64,000 nucleotides of DNA from Dasypus novemcinctus (Eukaryota; Chordata; Mammalia; Cingulata; Dasypodidae). Both the position numbers and the translations under genes were made by a program. The stretch is taken from contig NC_080680.1 in the NCBI RefSeq assembly GCF_030445035.2, forward strand, positions 113,858,228 through 113,922,227, read 5' to 3'. Positions 11,675 to 23,850 of this stretch are shown here, in pieces. How positions within the stretch are numbered: position 1 is the first letter of the stretch; every line of letters starts with the position of its first letter. A model generated the notes under the pieces. That model saw only the letters and a list, made by a program, of their open reading frames with translations. It did not search any database and was not told the origin of the DNA.

Positions 11675-12239
11675 GGCCAAGGATGGAATGAAACGATGTA
11701 CATGAAGTGTTTAGAACTGTTTGTGGATGGAGCATCAGTGTTTATGAAGACAGGTGATAAGTGATAACTAGGGTGAGGGTCGATATCCTGTGGCACGTAA
11801 GTTGTCAGGGAAGACCACATCACCAGACCTTAGAGAGCAGGGAGTTGCTAGTAGAGAAAAGGAGTGCAGCGCCCCAGGAGTGGGGCTGGCACATGCTAAG
11901 GCAGAGTGTTTGGATGGGAGCTGACACTTTCAGGAGATGATGAGTATGATATTTTGAGGCATCTTATGGTCGCTGTGATTGAATGCTTGACCCCATCCCA
12001 CCCTCGGACTGACTGGGGAACATACCCCTTTCTCTTCTATTTCCTCTCTGCTCTCTACCTGTGGCTGATAGAGAAGAAGGGGGAGGGGGAAAGCCGGTGG
12101 GATCCTTACCTATCCTGCTTACACACATATACCCCACCTCATAGTCCTGTTAGCAATTCTGACATAAATGTGACCACTGGAGGTCAAATTCTCTCTTCCA
12201 AAGGACTGTAAGGAATCACCAGGTCAAGCTCAGTCAACA

Positions 12240-12500
12240 TAGAGCAGAGTCTTCCATGCTCCCTTTGCTTTTGGAAACTTTTCACTCAGGTGTTTGGCTT
12301 ATCCTTATTTGGCATTCCTTGACCCAACTATTCCCAGGATACCAGGCTTAGCATTTACCACCTCTATTGTGTAAATGCCTTTTGCTCTGCCTGGAATGTT
12401 GCCTCTCTGTCCCTTTCTTTCCCTGGAATACTCATCACCACACCCGTCAAATATTTAAGACCCTGCTCAATGAGCCAGCTTCTCCAATATCAAACATTCT
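12240..12500 (+). mobile_element. L2 fragment, sense
   Basis: TGCTCTGCCTGGAATGTTGCC and later ATTTAAGACCCTGCTCAATG match the L2 3' region in sense. Confidence 0.55.
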
Positions 12501-12835
12501 CCATTCTTAAGGTAGCCAGTTCCCCCTTCATAGTCCTACGTCACCTGACCAAATTGTTTTGGAAATTGCTTATGTCAACCCCAAATGATGTCTGCATGGA
12601 CAATTTATTATTGGCATGTATCATCAGCTTTGCCACCATAGTTTTCTGTCACATTCTGGGCTCAGAGAAACCTGGGTAAGAATGCTTTCCCTCCTAATTA
12701 GTAGCCTTTTGCTGAGACTCAACATTATTTCAGAAATGGGCTGACTCTGAATGTCCAGCCTCTCATTTGTGAATATCCTGGTTGTGCTGAAATATCTAGG
12801 CATCCAAAAATAGAAATGAAAGGATACTAGGTGCA

Positions 12836-12990
12836 TGGTTAAACACTGTAATCTCCATTTTATAGATAAGGAAACCAAGATACAAAGGGATTTAAACAAC
12901 TTGCCCAAGGATATGCAATTACTAAGTGGGACAACTGTGATTTGAATCCATATGGTCTAACTTTGGACTCTGCATCTGTGACCAAGCTGT
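12836..12990 (-). repeat. MIR fragment
   Basis: CCATTTTATAGATAAGGAAACC, AACTTGCCCAAGGATATGC and TGATTTGAATCCATATGGTC. Confidence 0.65.
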
Positions 12991-13039
12991 ATATACTCCC
13001 TCCCTTCCATGTGTTCAAGAGTACAACTAAGTTGTTACC

Positions 13040-13382
13040 TCCCTTCATGGCTGGTGTCGATGCAAATTAACAATACCCTTTTGAAAATTAATTGCACCTC
13101 TGGGAATCTATTTTAGTGAATTATCCAAAAGAGGCAGGAGGCCAGGGAAGCTACAGGCAAGATGTTGAATGCATCCTTATTTATAACGTTGTGAAATTAA
13201 AAGTAACCTGAATGCTCAATAACACTCAGGAACGATAAATTATAGGTATGAACCTCTGTTCAATTTTTTCTGTGGCTCTGAAAATTTTTAGTTATGAAGG
13301 CACAAGAGCAACATGGAAAATATTTTTACTACTAGGTGAAAGTAGCATGCTGCAAGATTGTTGACCATTATTATGGTCATAT
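13040..13382 (+). mobile_element. Old L1 3'-region fragment
   Basis: Sequence such as GCATCCTTATTTATAACG, then TAACCTGAATGCTCAATAAC follows the order of old L1 3' regions, and the DAS SINE at 13396 inserted into it. Weak similarity. Confidence 0.4.
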
Positions 13383-13395
13383 AAAAAGTGCCCAG

Positions 13396-13784
13396 CTGGG
13401 AAACGGACTTTGGCCCAGTGGTTAGGGCGTCCGTCTACCACATGGGAGGTCCGCGGTTCAAGCCCCGGGCCTCCTTGACCCGTGTGGAGCTGGCCCATGC
13501 GCAGTGCTGATGCGCGCAAGGAGTGCCCTGCCACGCAGGGGTGTCCCCCGCATAGGGGAGCCCCACGCGCAAGGAGTGCACCCATAAGGAGAGCCGCCCA
13601 GCGCAAAGGAGGGAGCAGCCTGCCCAGGAACGGCGCCGCCCACACTTCCTGTGCCGCTGACGACAACAGAAGCGGACAGAGAAACAAGACGCAGCAAAAA
13701 GACACAGAAAACAGACAACCGGGGGAGGGGAGGGGAATTAAATAAATAAATAAATAAATAAATCTTTAAAAAAAAAAGAAAAAA
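13396..13784 (+). mobile_element. DAS-type armadillo tRNA SINE, full-length
   Basis: The tRNA-like head carries a B box GGTTCAAGCC at 13455-13464 and an A-box-like TGGCCCAGTGGTTAGGG. The body has CGCGCAAGGAGTGC twice, and the tail is an AAAT repeat plus poly(A). The 13-bp target duplication AAAAAGTGCCCAG is exact (13383-13395 and 13785-13797), as produced by L1 machinery. It sits in sequence resembling an old L1 3' region. Confidence 0.9.
13737..13763 (+). repeat. AAAT microsatellite in the SINE tail
   Basis: Six or so AAAT units form the start of the tail of the DAS SINE at 13396. Confidence 0.9.
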
Positions 13785-15169
13785 AAAAAGTGCCCAGGAA
13801 TGCAAGTGTAGAAAACACTTCTGATTGTGACATTGGTGATAGGATTAAAGCAACTGTATTTTTGCTATTTCTTCTACCAGGGGTACATTCCTTTAATAAC
13901 TGCAAACAAACGCTTAGCACAAAAATTATTAAGGTAAATGCTTCTCCATTTCTTAAGATTCCACTCCTTGGCACATTTGGACAAGTGAGAGGGAGAGAGA
14001 GATTCTTTTTTGACATCAAACGTGTTCCCCTGAGAGCTGTGGCCTGGCAGTGGGCAGTGGATACACATGGGTAGTTGCAAAGGAAAAAAAGATCCTAGAG
14101 TAACTTGGTTAGGCTTAGGGATAGAGACTCACCAAACGTGAGTGACCAATTTCTTATATGCCTCCCTAAGTTTTAGAAATGCCTGCATGAAACGTGCACT
14201 TTTAGACGGACAGAGAAAAGGCACGTGCTGTCAAAAAGTTGCCAGCATCAACACAGAGGAGCCGTCAAAGCCTGACGACAGGAAACCGTGGCATCTTCAG
14301 CGGTGGTCACTCCTGCCGCTGCCTCCACCCTCCCTGTGTGTAAGCTGTCAGATGGCAAGGGCCATGTCTGTCCCGTTCAGAGTTGCATCCTCATCTCCTA
14401 GCACAGTGGCGAGCACTAAATACAGTCGACAGTCATTATTCAGAGGTGCTCTGTTTTATAAATCGGCGCAAATACTGAAGTTGGGAGTACTGACTCACTG
14501 CTCTTAGGAACACAGAGCTACGCTCCCGTGGGCCTCTGCTCATGTTTTCACCCATCGGTCAATACCCAACTTTGTTTTGTGTTTCTGTTGAAAGACGCCT
14601 TATTTAATACGTGCTGTTGATTTATTAATATCGAACTCATGCCAGCAAAGCTCATCTAACACACCTATTTTCTCTGTAGCCACATCACGGCCTTCTTCTG
14701 CTTTGGAATGCCAGAAGGCTCAGCTCTACACATGGGGAGCTATTTTAAACGGCGAAATCATCCACAAAAACATACCAAAAAACAAAAAACAAGTAAAACC
14801 ACAGGGCACTGAATATACAGAAAAAAGGACACTGGTGTACAGTATGAGAGCTGAAACAAGAAGGTAGAGTGCTGCCTTCTGTGCCCTCAGCTGGGAATAT
14901 GTGCCTCAGGTGAGTCAAATTTTTTGCTACTTTGTGCATGCCTGGGAAATGACCTTCTAGTGCTGTGAGCACTTGATTTTGGGGTTACGAAAAATTTCTA
15001 GCAAGTACGCAAATTTGCAAATAATGATTGACTTTATTTGCTCGAAAAATATTGTTTAAGTGCGTGGGTATGCTCTCCAGGAGAGGAGTGGTCCTCAGCT
15101 CCCGTTTCCAAAGGGCTGTCAGCTCTTGGCTGTAGCTGAGGCTCCCACATGCCCTTCCTGGACATTTCC

Positions 15170-15431
15170 CTGTGCAGGTAGGTGGGGCCGGGTTTGACTG
15201 GACGGGAGGCTTGTTGCCTCTGGGAGGAGCATCTGGGGGTGGGCAGACCACCATGTTCTCGGCGGTGACCCCAGGATCCAAGTCAGATGGAGGAACTTGG
15301 GTTCCTAAGTTGCCAGTTGAAAGGACACCCCACGGAGCCTCACTGAGGATTTGTGTAAGAAATAAACCTTTATTGTGGTAAGCCAACGACTGCAGGCTTT
15401 GCAGTTATCGCCCCTACCATGGCTAATATGT
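15170..15431 (+). mobile_element. Possible LTR 3' end
   Basis: The segment AAGAAATAAACCTTTATTG followed by GGTAAGCC resembles the poly(A) signal and U5 start of mammalian LTRs. The left limit is a guess, and this may be an unrelated ancient repeat. Confidence 0.35.
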
Positions 15432-16593
15432 CATTAAACTCCATTTCTTCTCTGGTAAGACAAAGTGGGGGTGTGGGTTAGGAATAGCCTCAATGAAAAC
15501 ATTGTTCATTAAATGCTTGATAGAGGCCACAAGAGAACAGCTACATTTTTAGTGGACGGGTCCATTGTCATTTTCTCTCCTTTATGAAAACACAGAAATT
15601 TTCGGAAAATTCTCAGCCTGCAGTGCTAGAAAAAGCTGAGTAGCTCTTGAGCATTTGATCATAAAAAGTCACTAAGAATGTGACTCTTATTGATTGACCC
15701 TTCTTTGCCTTGCCTAAAAGGAGGTTCAGTCAAATACGCAGCTTGGCATGGCTTCACGGCATACCTTCGCATGACCTCTCCAGTTACCATGTTTGCTACT
15801 CTCTCATTTGCCCTTTGGGTCCTGATTTACCCAATTGTGTTGTTCCGGATCTTGGAAGCCTCTCAAAAGCCTTCTGTTTGGCAAAGGTGATAAAGAGATC
15901 AAGAAAGGGTACAGACCCAGTTTTTAGAATGAGTCCTGGAGAAATTATGCACGAACCACTCTTCTCCTAACACCAGTGAAGACAGACAATATAAATCAGC
16001 TCTGAGTGTAACAACCAAAGCTGTGGATTTAATTTATGATGCTAGGTTTCATGATTATTAATTTTTCCTTTGCTTTCTAACAGGGTAACTCAAAGCCTAA
16101 GTTTATGATGATAATTACTGGTTCAGAATACACAGCAGGATAATTTAGGTTCAGGCTTTCATGAGGCAAGGGTGGCGACACTGTAAAAAGCATCCTCTTG
16201 AGCGGTCTGTGGTGTACAGGCAGTTAGCTTAAAACAACTATGCTCATGGGTTCACAGTCCCCACACGAAGTTTAATCACTGGCACGTCCCCTTCCTCAAG
16301 GTTTATACATCACTTTGATCCACATTTTTGATGGAATACATTCCCTTCGTAAAAGTCCCACAGTTGGTGATGAATATGTGATGCAGAAATTTTATTAACA
16401 TTTTTAAATCCCGGCTCACACCTCACCTTAATTTTGCTTTCACTTTCCATATTGGTGTAGATTCAATGCCTTGAAATATCTTGTGTACATGCAGTGAAAG
16501 ACACTCCTATATTACTTCTACATTTCGTATCTGTGATCCTTTTTTATTAAATGATTTACAATAGATGCACATAGACACATGTGAAAAAAATTC

Positions 16594-16599
16594 TTTATT
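16594..16599 (-). terminator. ZNF462: Poly(A) signal AATAAA, main candidate
   Basis: AATAAA on the minus strand, about 2.5 kb after the stop codon. GU-rich sequence follows just downstream (TGTGTCTATGTGC at about 16580-16566), as expected for a cleavage/polyadenylation site. Other AATAAA hexamers on this strand lie at 16976-16971 (earlier) and 16548-16543 (later), so alternative ends are possible. Confidence 0.6.
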
Positions 16600-16970
16600 A
16601 ATTTCTCACATTTCATTACAAAATGTATGTGGCAAACAACTTGAATAGCCTGCTTGTGTGGTGGTGTTTTTTTTAACCCTTGGCTCCAAGGACTCAGAAT
16701 CTTCCCGTCTTTTCTTAAGTTTTGGGAAACACTGATTATTGGAGTCAATAGGGTATCATTTTGCTATTTATTTTCTTCCTTCGAGCTCTGAAAAAAATGT
16801 CCTCTTGTATAAATTAAACAAAAAAATGTTGTAAATTCTATGTCATTACAGTCAACAGAATTATAATAATGCATCCAAAATGTGCGGTCACAAAATATCA
16901 GGTATATGTTTTGAAAAAAGAAAAAAAAAATGACATTCTAGCCTTGTTAAAAGGATAATGGTCCCATATT

Positions 16971-16976
16971 TTTATT
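16971..16976 (-). terminator. ZNF462: Alternative proximal poly(A) signal
   Basis: AATAAA on the minus strand, followed within 45 bases by a U-rich tract (about 16934-16915). Use would shorten the 3' UTR by roughly 0.4 kb. Inference only. Confidence 0.35.
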
Positions 16977-17530
16977 AACAGGTTAGCAAAACAAAATCCA
17001 ATGGATTACAATATTTACATGTTATTTGAAAAATAAAGTAGTGATAAAAGCATGTCACAATTATTTTCTTTTTTTTTTCTTTCTTTTTTTTTTTTCTTCT
17101 TTTTTGGTAACCATTACAAACACCCAATCCAGGTATGGAACTGTTTAATACATTTGAAATGAGGCCAATTAAAAACAAATATGGACATAAAATGAAATCT
17201 GTCTAGTAGGTCACACCTTCCCCACTTTCTGGTTTCCACATGATGGCCCCCATCCCTAAAAAGAAAAAATTAAATTAAAATAAACACCCTACAAATAAAA
17301 ATTCTTAACAGCAAGAAAATAAGAGAAAAACATGCTTTTCAAGTAAGCACTTCTTCCACAAATGCAACATCTTTCCATGGATTTTAGTTGAAGCTGTGTG
17401 GGACACTGTCATCTCAGCAATTCCCCTTCCCTTTCTTCCCTCCCCCTCCCCTAACCCTTCCAAGTAAAAAAAACAAAAAACAAAAAACAAAAACAAACCA
17501 AAACATGAAAACCAAAGGACTCACATGCGC

Positions 17531-17567
17531 AACACACACACACACACCCAGGCACACACACACACGC
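17531..17567 (+). repeat. CA microsatellite in the ZNF462 3' UTR
   Basis: Interrupted CA repeat (two blocks around CCCAGG), ending CACGCGTG; it is a GU repeat in the mRNA. Confidence 0.9.
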
Positions 17568-19133
17568 GTGCTTCTAAAACCTAGGCTTCAAGGAAAGTTC
17601 TTTTCTACTTTTTGGAACGAAACCCTTTGTTCACCACCAGAATGTATTATAAATGTAGACTCAGATTTAGTCTAAGCTGCTCTCCTCCTGCAAAACCTAA
17701 TATGGGGGAAACAGAGCAGCTGGCAGCTAGATTTAAGAAACAAACAAAAAGTAGTTCTCCAGGCTCCTTGTAGGATATAAGTATTTCTCGTCCACTCTCC
17801 CCAAAGGGATGGGGTTCTTGCACATCCCCGTTCCCCAAAATAAACGAGAAACTCCCTCAAACACAATTCAAACAAAAACAGAACACAGATTTCAAAATCA
17901 CACACAAAAGCCAGCTCATCCTAACAGCAATTATTTGTGTGAGACGGATAATGTGTTAATTTGACAAGCAACAAAAGGGTGAAGAGGGCCCTCCCCGCCT
18001 GGCCCACAACCTGCATAGCTGTGCCGAAAGTTTGGTTCTTTAGTTAAATTAAAAAAGAAAAAAAGTTAACTTCTTTGTTATTTCCGCGTTTAAAATAAAA
18101 AACATTCCTATTCACAAAAAAACTAAATCTCCCTTGCCCCCCAATTGAAATAACAATAACAACACACACAAAAAAAACAATTTATGTGAAAAACTGAATT
18201 GTGCTGTGTTTGTAACACTCAAACTGATAGAAAATAAACATGTGGCAAACAAAACTCCACAATCACCGTAAAAATTAGCTCACATGAATCTACCAAATTC
18301 TAAATTATAGTTGAACACTAATAAACAGCTTACCTGGAATAAAGGATGACAATTCACAAACAGTTATCTAATAATTAAAGTCTGTTTCTTTTTTTTGTTT
18401 TGTTTTTTACTAAAATAATTAAAAAAATCACAGTATTTTAAGAAATAAAACCCACATGGGGATTTTAAGCACAATTTGTGTTCCTTTCTTTAAAACTCTT
18501 TTTTTTCCCCCTCCATTCACCATCTTGCCCAGCAGTTCTCTCTACATTTAACCACAACGACGGCAGGTAGTACTGACAAATGCAGAGAATTCCCTTGGTT
18601 AATTTTGAGGTACTAGGAAACAGGTGACTGTTTTATGCAAAGCAGTTTTTTTTTTGTTTTCTGTTTTCTGTTTTTTTTTCCCAAAGCGGCTGCAGTTAGG
18701 TCTTGAAAAAGCTTAAGGTATTAAAATTAGAAAAACGCACCCAAAGCTGTGCGTCAAAAAGTTGTTCCCCTACGAGAAGTCTTCTATTGTCACGGAGCTT
18801 CTGTTCTCCAAAGACTGTCCAAGACCTCCACAGAGCACGCTGTGTGTATGGGAGGTGCTTCCATATTCCGCAACAAATGGAACTTCCACGATGAAGATCC
18901 AGAAGAAAAGATGTAGTGATGGAAAAGGAGCCACATATTCCAACCATTTAAATAACTTTAATTTACATACTCATTCACACAGGTACCAGTGCTTTGAAAA
19001 TAGATTGTTCAGTCCTAAAAAGCAGCTTTGTTTCTGTCTTCACTTTCCTGTCCCTCCCTTCTCAACCCAAGCCAGCCCTCCCACTTTCTCATCACTGTTC
19101 AAGTAAGGTTTGATTAAGAATTTCACCAAACAC

Positions 19134-19341
19134 TTATTCGTTTTTGGCCTCTGCATTCTCCAGGAGAGATTTGTCGGCAGCTACTACACAGATGGCTACT
19201 GTTTCATTCTTTAGGGAAAAGTCTATCCCAATTGCCTCGTCACCTTCCTTTTCTTCTATGGAGGGCATTTTAACACTGTCTTCCAGGCTCTCCTTTGGGT
19301 GGATTTCTTCTCTGCTCACCTGCTTGGTGTCATTCAAAGCC
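19134..19341 (-). CDS. ZNF462: ZNF462 last coding exon: C-terminal tail and stop
   Basis: 208 bp: one base completing Met, 68 codons and TAA at 19136-19134. The acceptor is ttccccttcccag. The tail ALNDTKQVSREEIH continues through an acidic stretch (EEKEGDEAIGIDFS) to VAICVVAADKSLLENAEAKNE-type residues at the terminus. No finger or membrane segment is present. I recall the same terminus for the human protein, so the reading frame appears complete. The frame also happens to stay open upstream of the acceptor to 19577, but that part is intron. Confidence 0.95.
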
Positions 19342-20390
19342 CTGGGAAGGGGAAAAAACAAAACACAACATTTACAGAAGAGAAAGAATGGGTATATGTT
19401 TTTCCTTATGCAAGAGAAAAGAGTCAGTATCCTTATATCCCTGACCCTAAAAAGGCCTTGGGGTTTCCTTTGAATAAATGCTATGGACACACAACTGAAT
19501 TGCAAGAGGTGTGTACTTGCTGTACGATATCTAAGGTCATATATTTGTGATATCTTATTAAGGACTTGATCCTTCAAAAATATCCACCATTATCCTATGT
19601 ACTGATTATGGCATGACTTATTTCTAGATTAACATAGATGTAAGCCACCTCCTTTCCTGGGTCATAAGTGTTAACAGCAAGAATTGTTTTAAGCTGAACT
19701 CAGAAGTTTGGAGATTGGCTATATTTATTAAGACTAATAAGCAACTCAGGCCCTAAAGTTTGGTGGACAGATCCCAAAACAAATCCTAGAAGCAAACAAA
19801 AAACAGGAACCAGAAGAGTGAACCCATATTGTGGGAAGCTCAGCTATATTTTCAGAGGTCTAGACACTTGAGGGGCCAGAGTCCAGGGGCATTCTCTGCA
19901 GAACATCTGGTTTCTGCCTGTGTTTGGTGGACTGAGTGCCTTGTCATGGAAGACTTTCACCTTTTAAATCTTTTGCAGGTGTGTTCCCACCTCCCTGGAA
20001 GGAGGTGGAAGCTGGCTGTGGCCCAGAGCAGTGCAAGGCCGGGCTTGTTCAAGGTCACTCAAGGACCAGTCACAGGCAGGACTGCGAGCCAGCCCTCTGG
20101 ACCCTCCGTCCATTCCAGCAGAGTGCATCACACTCACGAAAGTGGGGGGGCGCTCACAGCTGGAGAAAGAGCTGTGCTCCTGCAATGTGGGCTAGAGGGA
20201 GGTTGGAGTTTTCCTCATCTGACATGTGGCTGGGTGGCCATGGGAAAAGCCACCAGAAAAAGAGGACCCTAGTCCTCACAACTGCCTCTCCTCCTACAGC
20301 CTGAAAATGGGCACAGAGGGGGTCCAACAACCACGGATCCCTCCTGCCTCCCACTTTGAGCAAAAGCCTTCTTGGGATGAACCAACTTAC
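19342..20390 (-). other. ZNF462: ZNF462 intron E-F
   Basis: 1049 bp, GTAAGT to CAG. I see no repeat and no RNA gene. Overlapping long open frames on the plus strand here show no coding character. Confidence 0.9.
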
Positions 20391-20511
20391 ATGCCGTGTC
20401 TCAGCACGTGCCTTTCCCACTCGGAGCCCTGTGAAAACGCCCGTCCACAGAATTCACACGGAAAACGCTTCTCGGTGTTAACAGCAGCACGATCAGAAAA
20501 TCTCAAAAGAT
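20391..20511 (-). CDS. ZNF462: ZNF462 exon E: last zinc finger
   Basis: 121 bp, 39 codons plus split codons (Asp at the start, Met at the end). The acceptor is ttctcacag and the donor is GTAAGT. It encodes LLRFSDRAAVNTEKRF and then one classical finger: CEFC, GRAFSQGSEWER, HVLRH, with the usual Phe at the hydrophobic position. Of the six fingers here it is closest to the textbook Krueppel type, and it stands alone between the acidic linker and the tail. Confidence 0.94.
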
Positions 20512-23463
20512 CTGTGAGAAGAAAGCACAGGTGTTACCTGTTACCCGTGTACAGTGGAAGCAGGCAGAACAGACAAGTCAACATTCATCAGGAAATGCCC
20601 TTTCTCACCTTCCCTCGCAAAGGCCAGCCAGGGAAAGCAATTTCCAGATCCCTTAATCTTTCTCCTACCCCACTGTTCCCCTAAGGGCAGTTCTTGACTA
20701 GGTCTCAAGAACCGTTCTTGGCTTCTGAAGCCCAAGCTTCCCCCTTTTTCTTCATCTCCCCAACTGCTTCTATCACAAATAATGTGTCTTTCTCGTCTGA
20801 CGAGCCCCTTCTGACCATTTCAGAGGCGCCTGGGTGTTTTTTCTACGGAACCTCTCCCTTCTGTGATGTTCTCTATCAGTGCCTCACCGTGTAGCACTTG
20901 CTCATTTTCCATCTGACACACATTTATCTTTGTTCACTAAAAACAATACAGGCCACCAAAAGGACTGGAGGTTACACGTGGTGGGCTTCAGGCTTTCAAT
21001 TCATCCAGAGGAAGCTGGAAGGTTCCCGACTTGGGGTCATCTGCCACGGATCTCAGAGTCAAGCCCTCAGGGGGCTGTTCCAGGCCCTGAACCGAGCTCC
21101 AATTAGAATCCTTGGGGGCTGGACCGTGAAGGCACATCCTCAGGTAGTGAGGGATGCTGGCCAGCTGCCCGACACCTCCTTCGCAATTGGTGGCATTCAT
21201 GGATGTGGGAATGTCCAGTCATTTCTGGACAGGACTGTTGTAAACAGCAAATATTGCCTGTAGTGGTTTTGCTTCCTCGGGGGTGTGGGCCACCGGTAGG
21301 GGCCTGATAAATGTGGACTGGCTGGCTAATTGTTTACAGGCCACTCCTCCTGGCAAACTCAAAGACGAGAGCTTCTGTGGCCTCTGTGTTGTCCCGAGTC
21401 CCAAGCCCATATGTCTTTCATTATACCACAGAGGGCCAAATCTTTATGTGGGTAATAAACAGCAGGATCTGGACCGTTCTGCAGCCGCGCCGCGAGGCGA
21501 GGGCAGCGTGGTGAGATGTTGAGCATCTTTGCATATCTGGCCATTCGGTGCCTGCACCGATGTCAAAGGGAGATGTCCTGGGCTGAAATACCCCATCCAG
21601 TAAAATCCTCACGACGATGGTAACAGGCTAGGTGTTTCCATGCTGCCTAATCGTCAGCACAAAAACCTATGTGAATGGGGCCAGTTTTAACAAAAGATGA
21701 AACATTTTCTCACAAATTAAGAAGATCACCACACAAGCCATTAAAAATAATTGCACAGACTATCTTCCTTGATTCTTTTCATTGGAAACGAGACAGCACC
21801 ATCTGCTCTACGCATTAATTCCTTAGCAGGGATTATCTTGGGCAAGAAATCAACAGAATGCCTTCCTGACTCCTCCCCAACTGCACAATGAGAGGGGGTG
21901 CGGTGGGAGGAGTCTGCTGGCTTTAATTTTGATTTCTTCATGCCTGGTTTCTCCTCTTTAAAATTCCCTCCAAGCTTCCTCAGCAGGGCCACAAGTCAGC
22001 TCTCTCCCGGCACTCTCGTTGGGAAAGGACGCTGGGAATCGGGTAGGTCCAAGGGTTGAAGCCCCTGAGACCTCGTGACACATGACAACAGCCTTCTTTC
22101 CTTCCCAGTGGCTCCAGCTAAGCTTCATCCACAGAGGAGGATGTCAGACATCACATCTCCTCAGCTGAAGTCACCTCCCACCACTACTCCCACAGGACAG
22201 AGGGCTGGTGAGCACGCCCCGAGGCTATTGTGTGTCCGTCCTTCTTCTTGGCAAGAATATACCTAGATGGTGGAAAACGGATTCTAAGTCTTTTCAAAGG
22301 AGAAAAGGAGATGGGACAAAGGAGGCTGTTCTTTCAAGGACCCGCGAGGGGGAGGGAAGGTTCAGGCTTGTAATCCCCATTAACATTACTGAAAGTTCCT
22401 CGTGCAAATCCCCGCCCTGGCAGGGGAGGCCCTGCCTCTCCACCCTGAGGACTGCCTCTCTCCCATGCAGTTAGGGCTCACAAATGTGGATGCCCTGCTG
22501 TCCAGTGAGGAGCCATCGGAGACCGTGATGACTTTCATTCCAACCAAGCTGGTCTGACGCCACAGTGCCAGTGAGGTGGGGAGGCCAATCCGGGAAAGAA
22601 GGGACATTTGCCAGGTGCCCCACACATCTCAACTGCCATCTTTCCCCTTCTAATTTTCTCGGCTTTTTTTTTTGGGAGGGGAGCAGGGGACTAGAGGGGT
22701 TGTTGCCTTTGCAATGATTCTAGCCTTCACAATCATGTGTGTTCAGCGTCAGAGATTAAAAAGCAGTAACATCCAACGAGGAATTATTTACTTCCTGAAG
22801 ATGAACGGCAGGGCACAGAGTATCGAGAAGAAAGAAGAGCCTCAGTACCCAATGTCAAAGGTATTCCTTCCCAGAGTCCTGGTTACAGCGCACAGATGTG
22901 AGAATTCATCATGAAGAAAATGATATTTGTAAAATGGTTCAAAAACAAAAACAAAAACAAAAAAAAAAAAAGAAAAAGTCTTGCTTCTTTAAAGGAAGTA
23001 AATAAACATGGGCCCTGCAAATGAAAGCTGTAACTTTACAAGAGGCATTCAACCTGTAAGGAGAGGATGTTTTCCTTATTGACTTATTTTCCAGGCTGAC
23101 CAGTGGGCATGGGGATTTGGAGACGCTGGCACACCTTGGCTGGCCGTCCTTGTCTGTCCAGATAGGGGGATCAAGGGCCAAATGGACCCCCACTTTGTGA
23201 ACCCATGGGCTCTTGGCCTGGCCAAGTGGGGCAGGGGGATGATGAGTAAGGGAGAGAGACCCGAGAAAAGAACAGGGAGAGCCTCAGGCAGAGCTGCCCA
23301 CCCAGCAGGCTTCCTCAGGCTGTCGGAAGACAAAGCAGGGAAAACACAGACATTTTGCCAGCCTGCCCCTCAGAACTAGGCCCCTGAGCCACCGAATACA
23401 CAGACTTTGTGGCAGGGTTCCCTTCAATGAAGGACAGTCCACTGCCCAAGGTGCTGGGGAACT

Positions 23464-23605
23464 GGGATGTGGAGTAAAAGAGGTCTTGGCTTTGGAGTCA
23501 GAAGACCAAAATCCAACCTCCGGTGGTTTTTAACTTTGGACAAGTTCTTCCATTTTCTGGGTCCATATTTTCCCATTTGTGACAAGACAGGAACACCACC
23601 AGCCT
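23464..23605 (+). repeat. MIR fragment, sense
   Basis: GGCTTTGGAGTCAGAAGACC, then TTTGGACAAGTTCTTCC and CCCATTTGTGACAAGAC. Confidence 0.55.
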
Positions 23606-23850
23606 TGAAGCGTTATCTATTAAGTGCACAGCATGCTGCAGGAACCAGGCCAAGGTCATCAGGTGCACCATCTCATTGCATCTTTACAACAACTATGAGG
23701 TTAGCGATAATGATATTATTATCTAGTACAATTTTATGGATGATGAACGCACAAGGAAATGAAATGATTTACCCAAAGCCAGACAGCCAGAAAGTAGTAG
23801 AACTGGGAGCCAAACCCAGGCAGGCCGAGTGCAGAGCCCTCTGCATTCCA
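23606..23850 (-). repeat. MIR fragment, antisense
   Basis: CATCTCATTGCATCTTTACAAC, TTATGGATGATGAACGCACAAG and GGAGCCAAACCCAGGCAGG. Head-to-tail opposite to the MIR just before it. Confidence 0.6.

Larger units (their letters stand above)
1..16577. other. Intergenic region downstream of ZNF462
   Basis: No gene is supported. Old repeats (L2, MIR, L1 and LTRs) are scattered through it, with one DAS SINE at 13396. Repeat-free stretches with a possibly conserved character lie at about 4020-4440 and 9640-9890. About 6880-7440 looks like an ancient interspersed repeat that I cannot assign. 1180-1990, 2520-3890, 7700-8480 and 14080-15160 show nothing I can name. 15440-16577 is AT-rich unique sequence. 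Confidence 0.7.
16578..19133 (-). other. ZNF462: ZNF462 3' untranslated region
   Basis: About 2.56 kb between the stop codon and the best poly(A) signal; I know of no contradicting length for the family. Read on the mRNA strand it is very U-rich and poor in C, with many U runs and AUUUA-like stretches. A Pumilio-type site UGUAAAUA lies at 17019-17012 and a GU repeat at 17567-17531. No interspersed repeat is recognisable over the whole length, unlike the DNA on its left, which suggests purifying selection. The 3' end is inferred from the signal at 16599-16594. Confidence 0.75.

Noticed and set aside
11306-11680. 124-codon minus-strand frame
   Set aside because: It lies inside an antisense-read LTR and has no retroviral domain.
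13396-13470. tRNA gene
   Set aside because: The A and B boxes belong to a SINE head with target duplications and a poly(A) tail; no complete cloverleaf is evident.
13292-13805. Overlapping frames of 87 to 137 codons
   Set aside because: They read through the GC-rich DAS SINE; similar frames occur in the other SINE copies at 52689-53092 and 56749-57054.
19342-19577. In-frame extension upstream of the last exon
   Set aside because: It lies behind a strong acceptor (ttccccttcccag), and exon E joins at 19341 in the right phase.
19829-20304. 147- and 122-codon plus-strand frames in intron E-F
   Set aside because: Two registers are open over the same stretch, typical of stop-poor GC-rich DNA; neither has a domain or splice context.
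20226-20684. 152-codon plus-strand frame over exon E
   Set aside because: Antisense shadow of the exon plus intron; the sense strand has the finger and correct splice sites.
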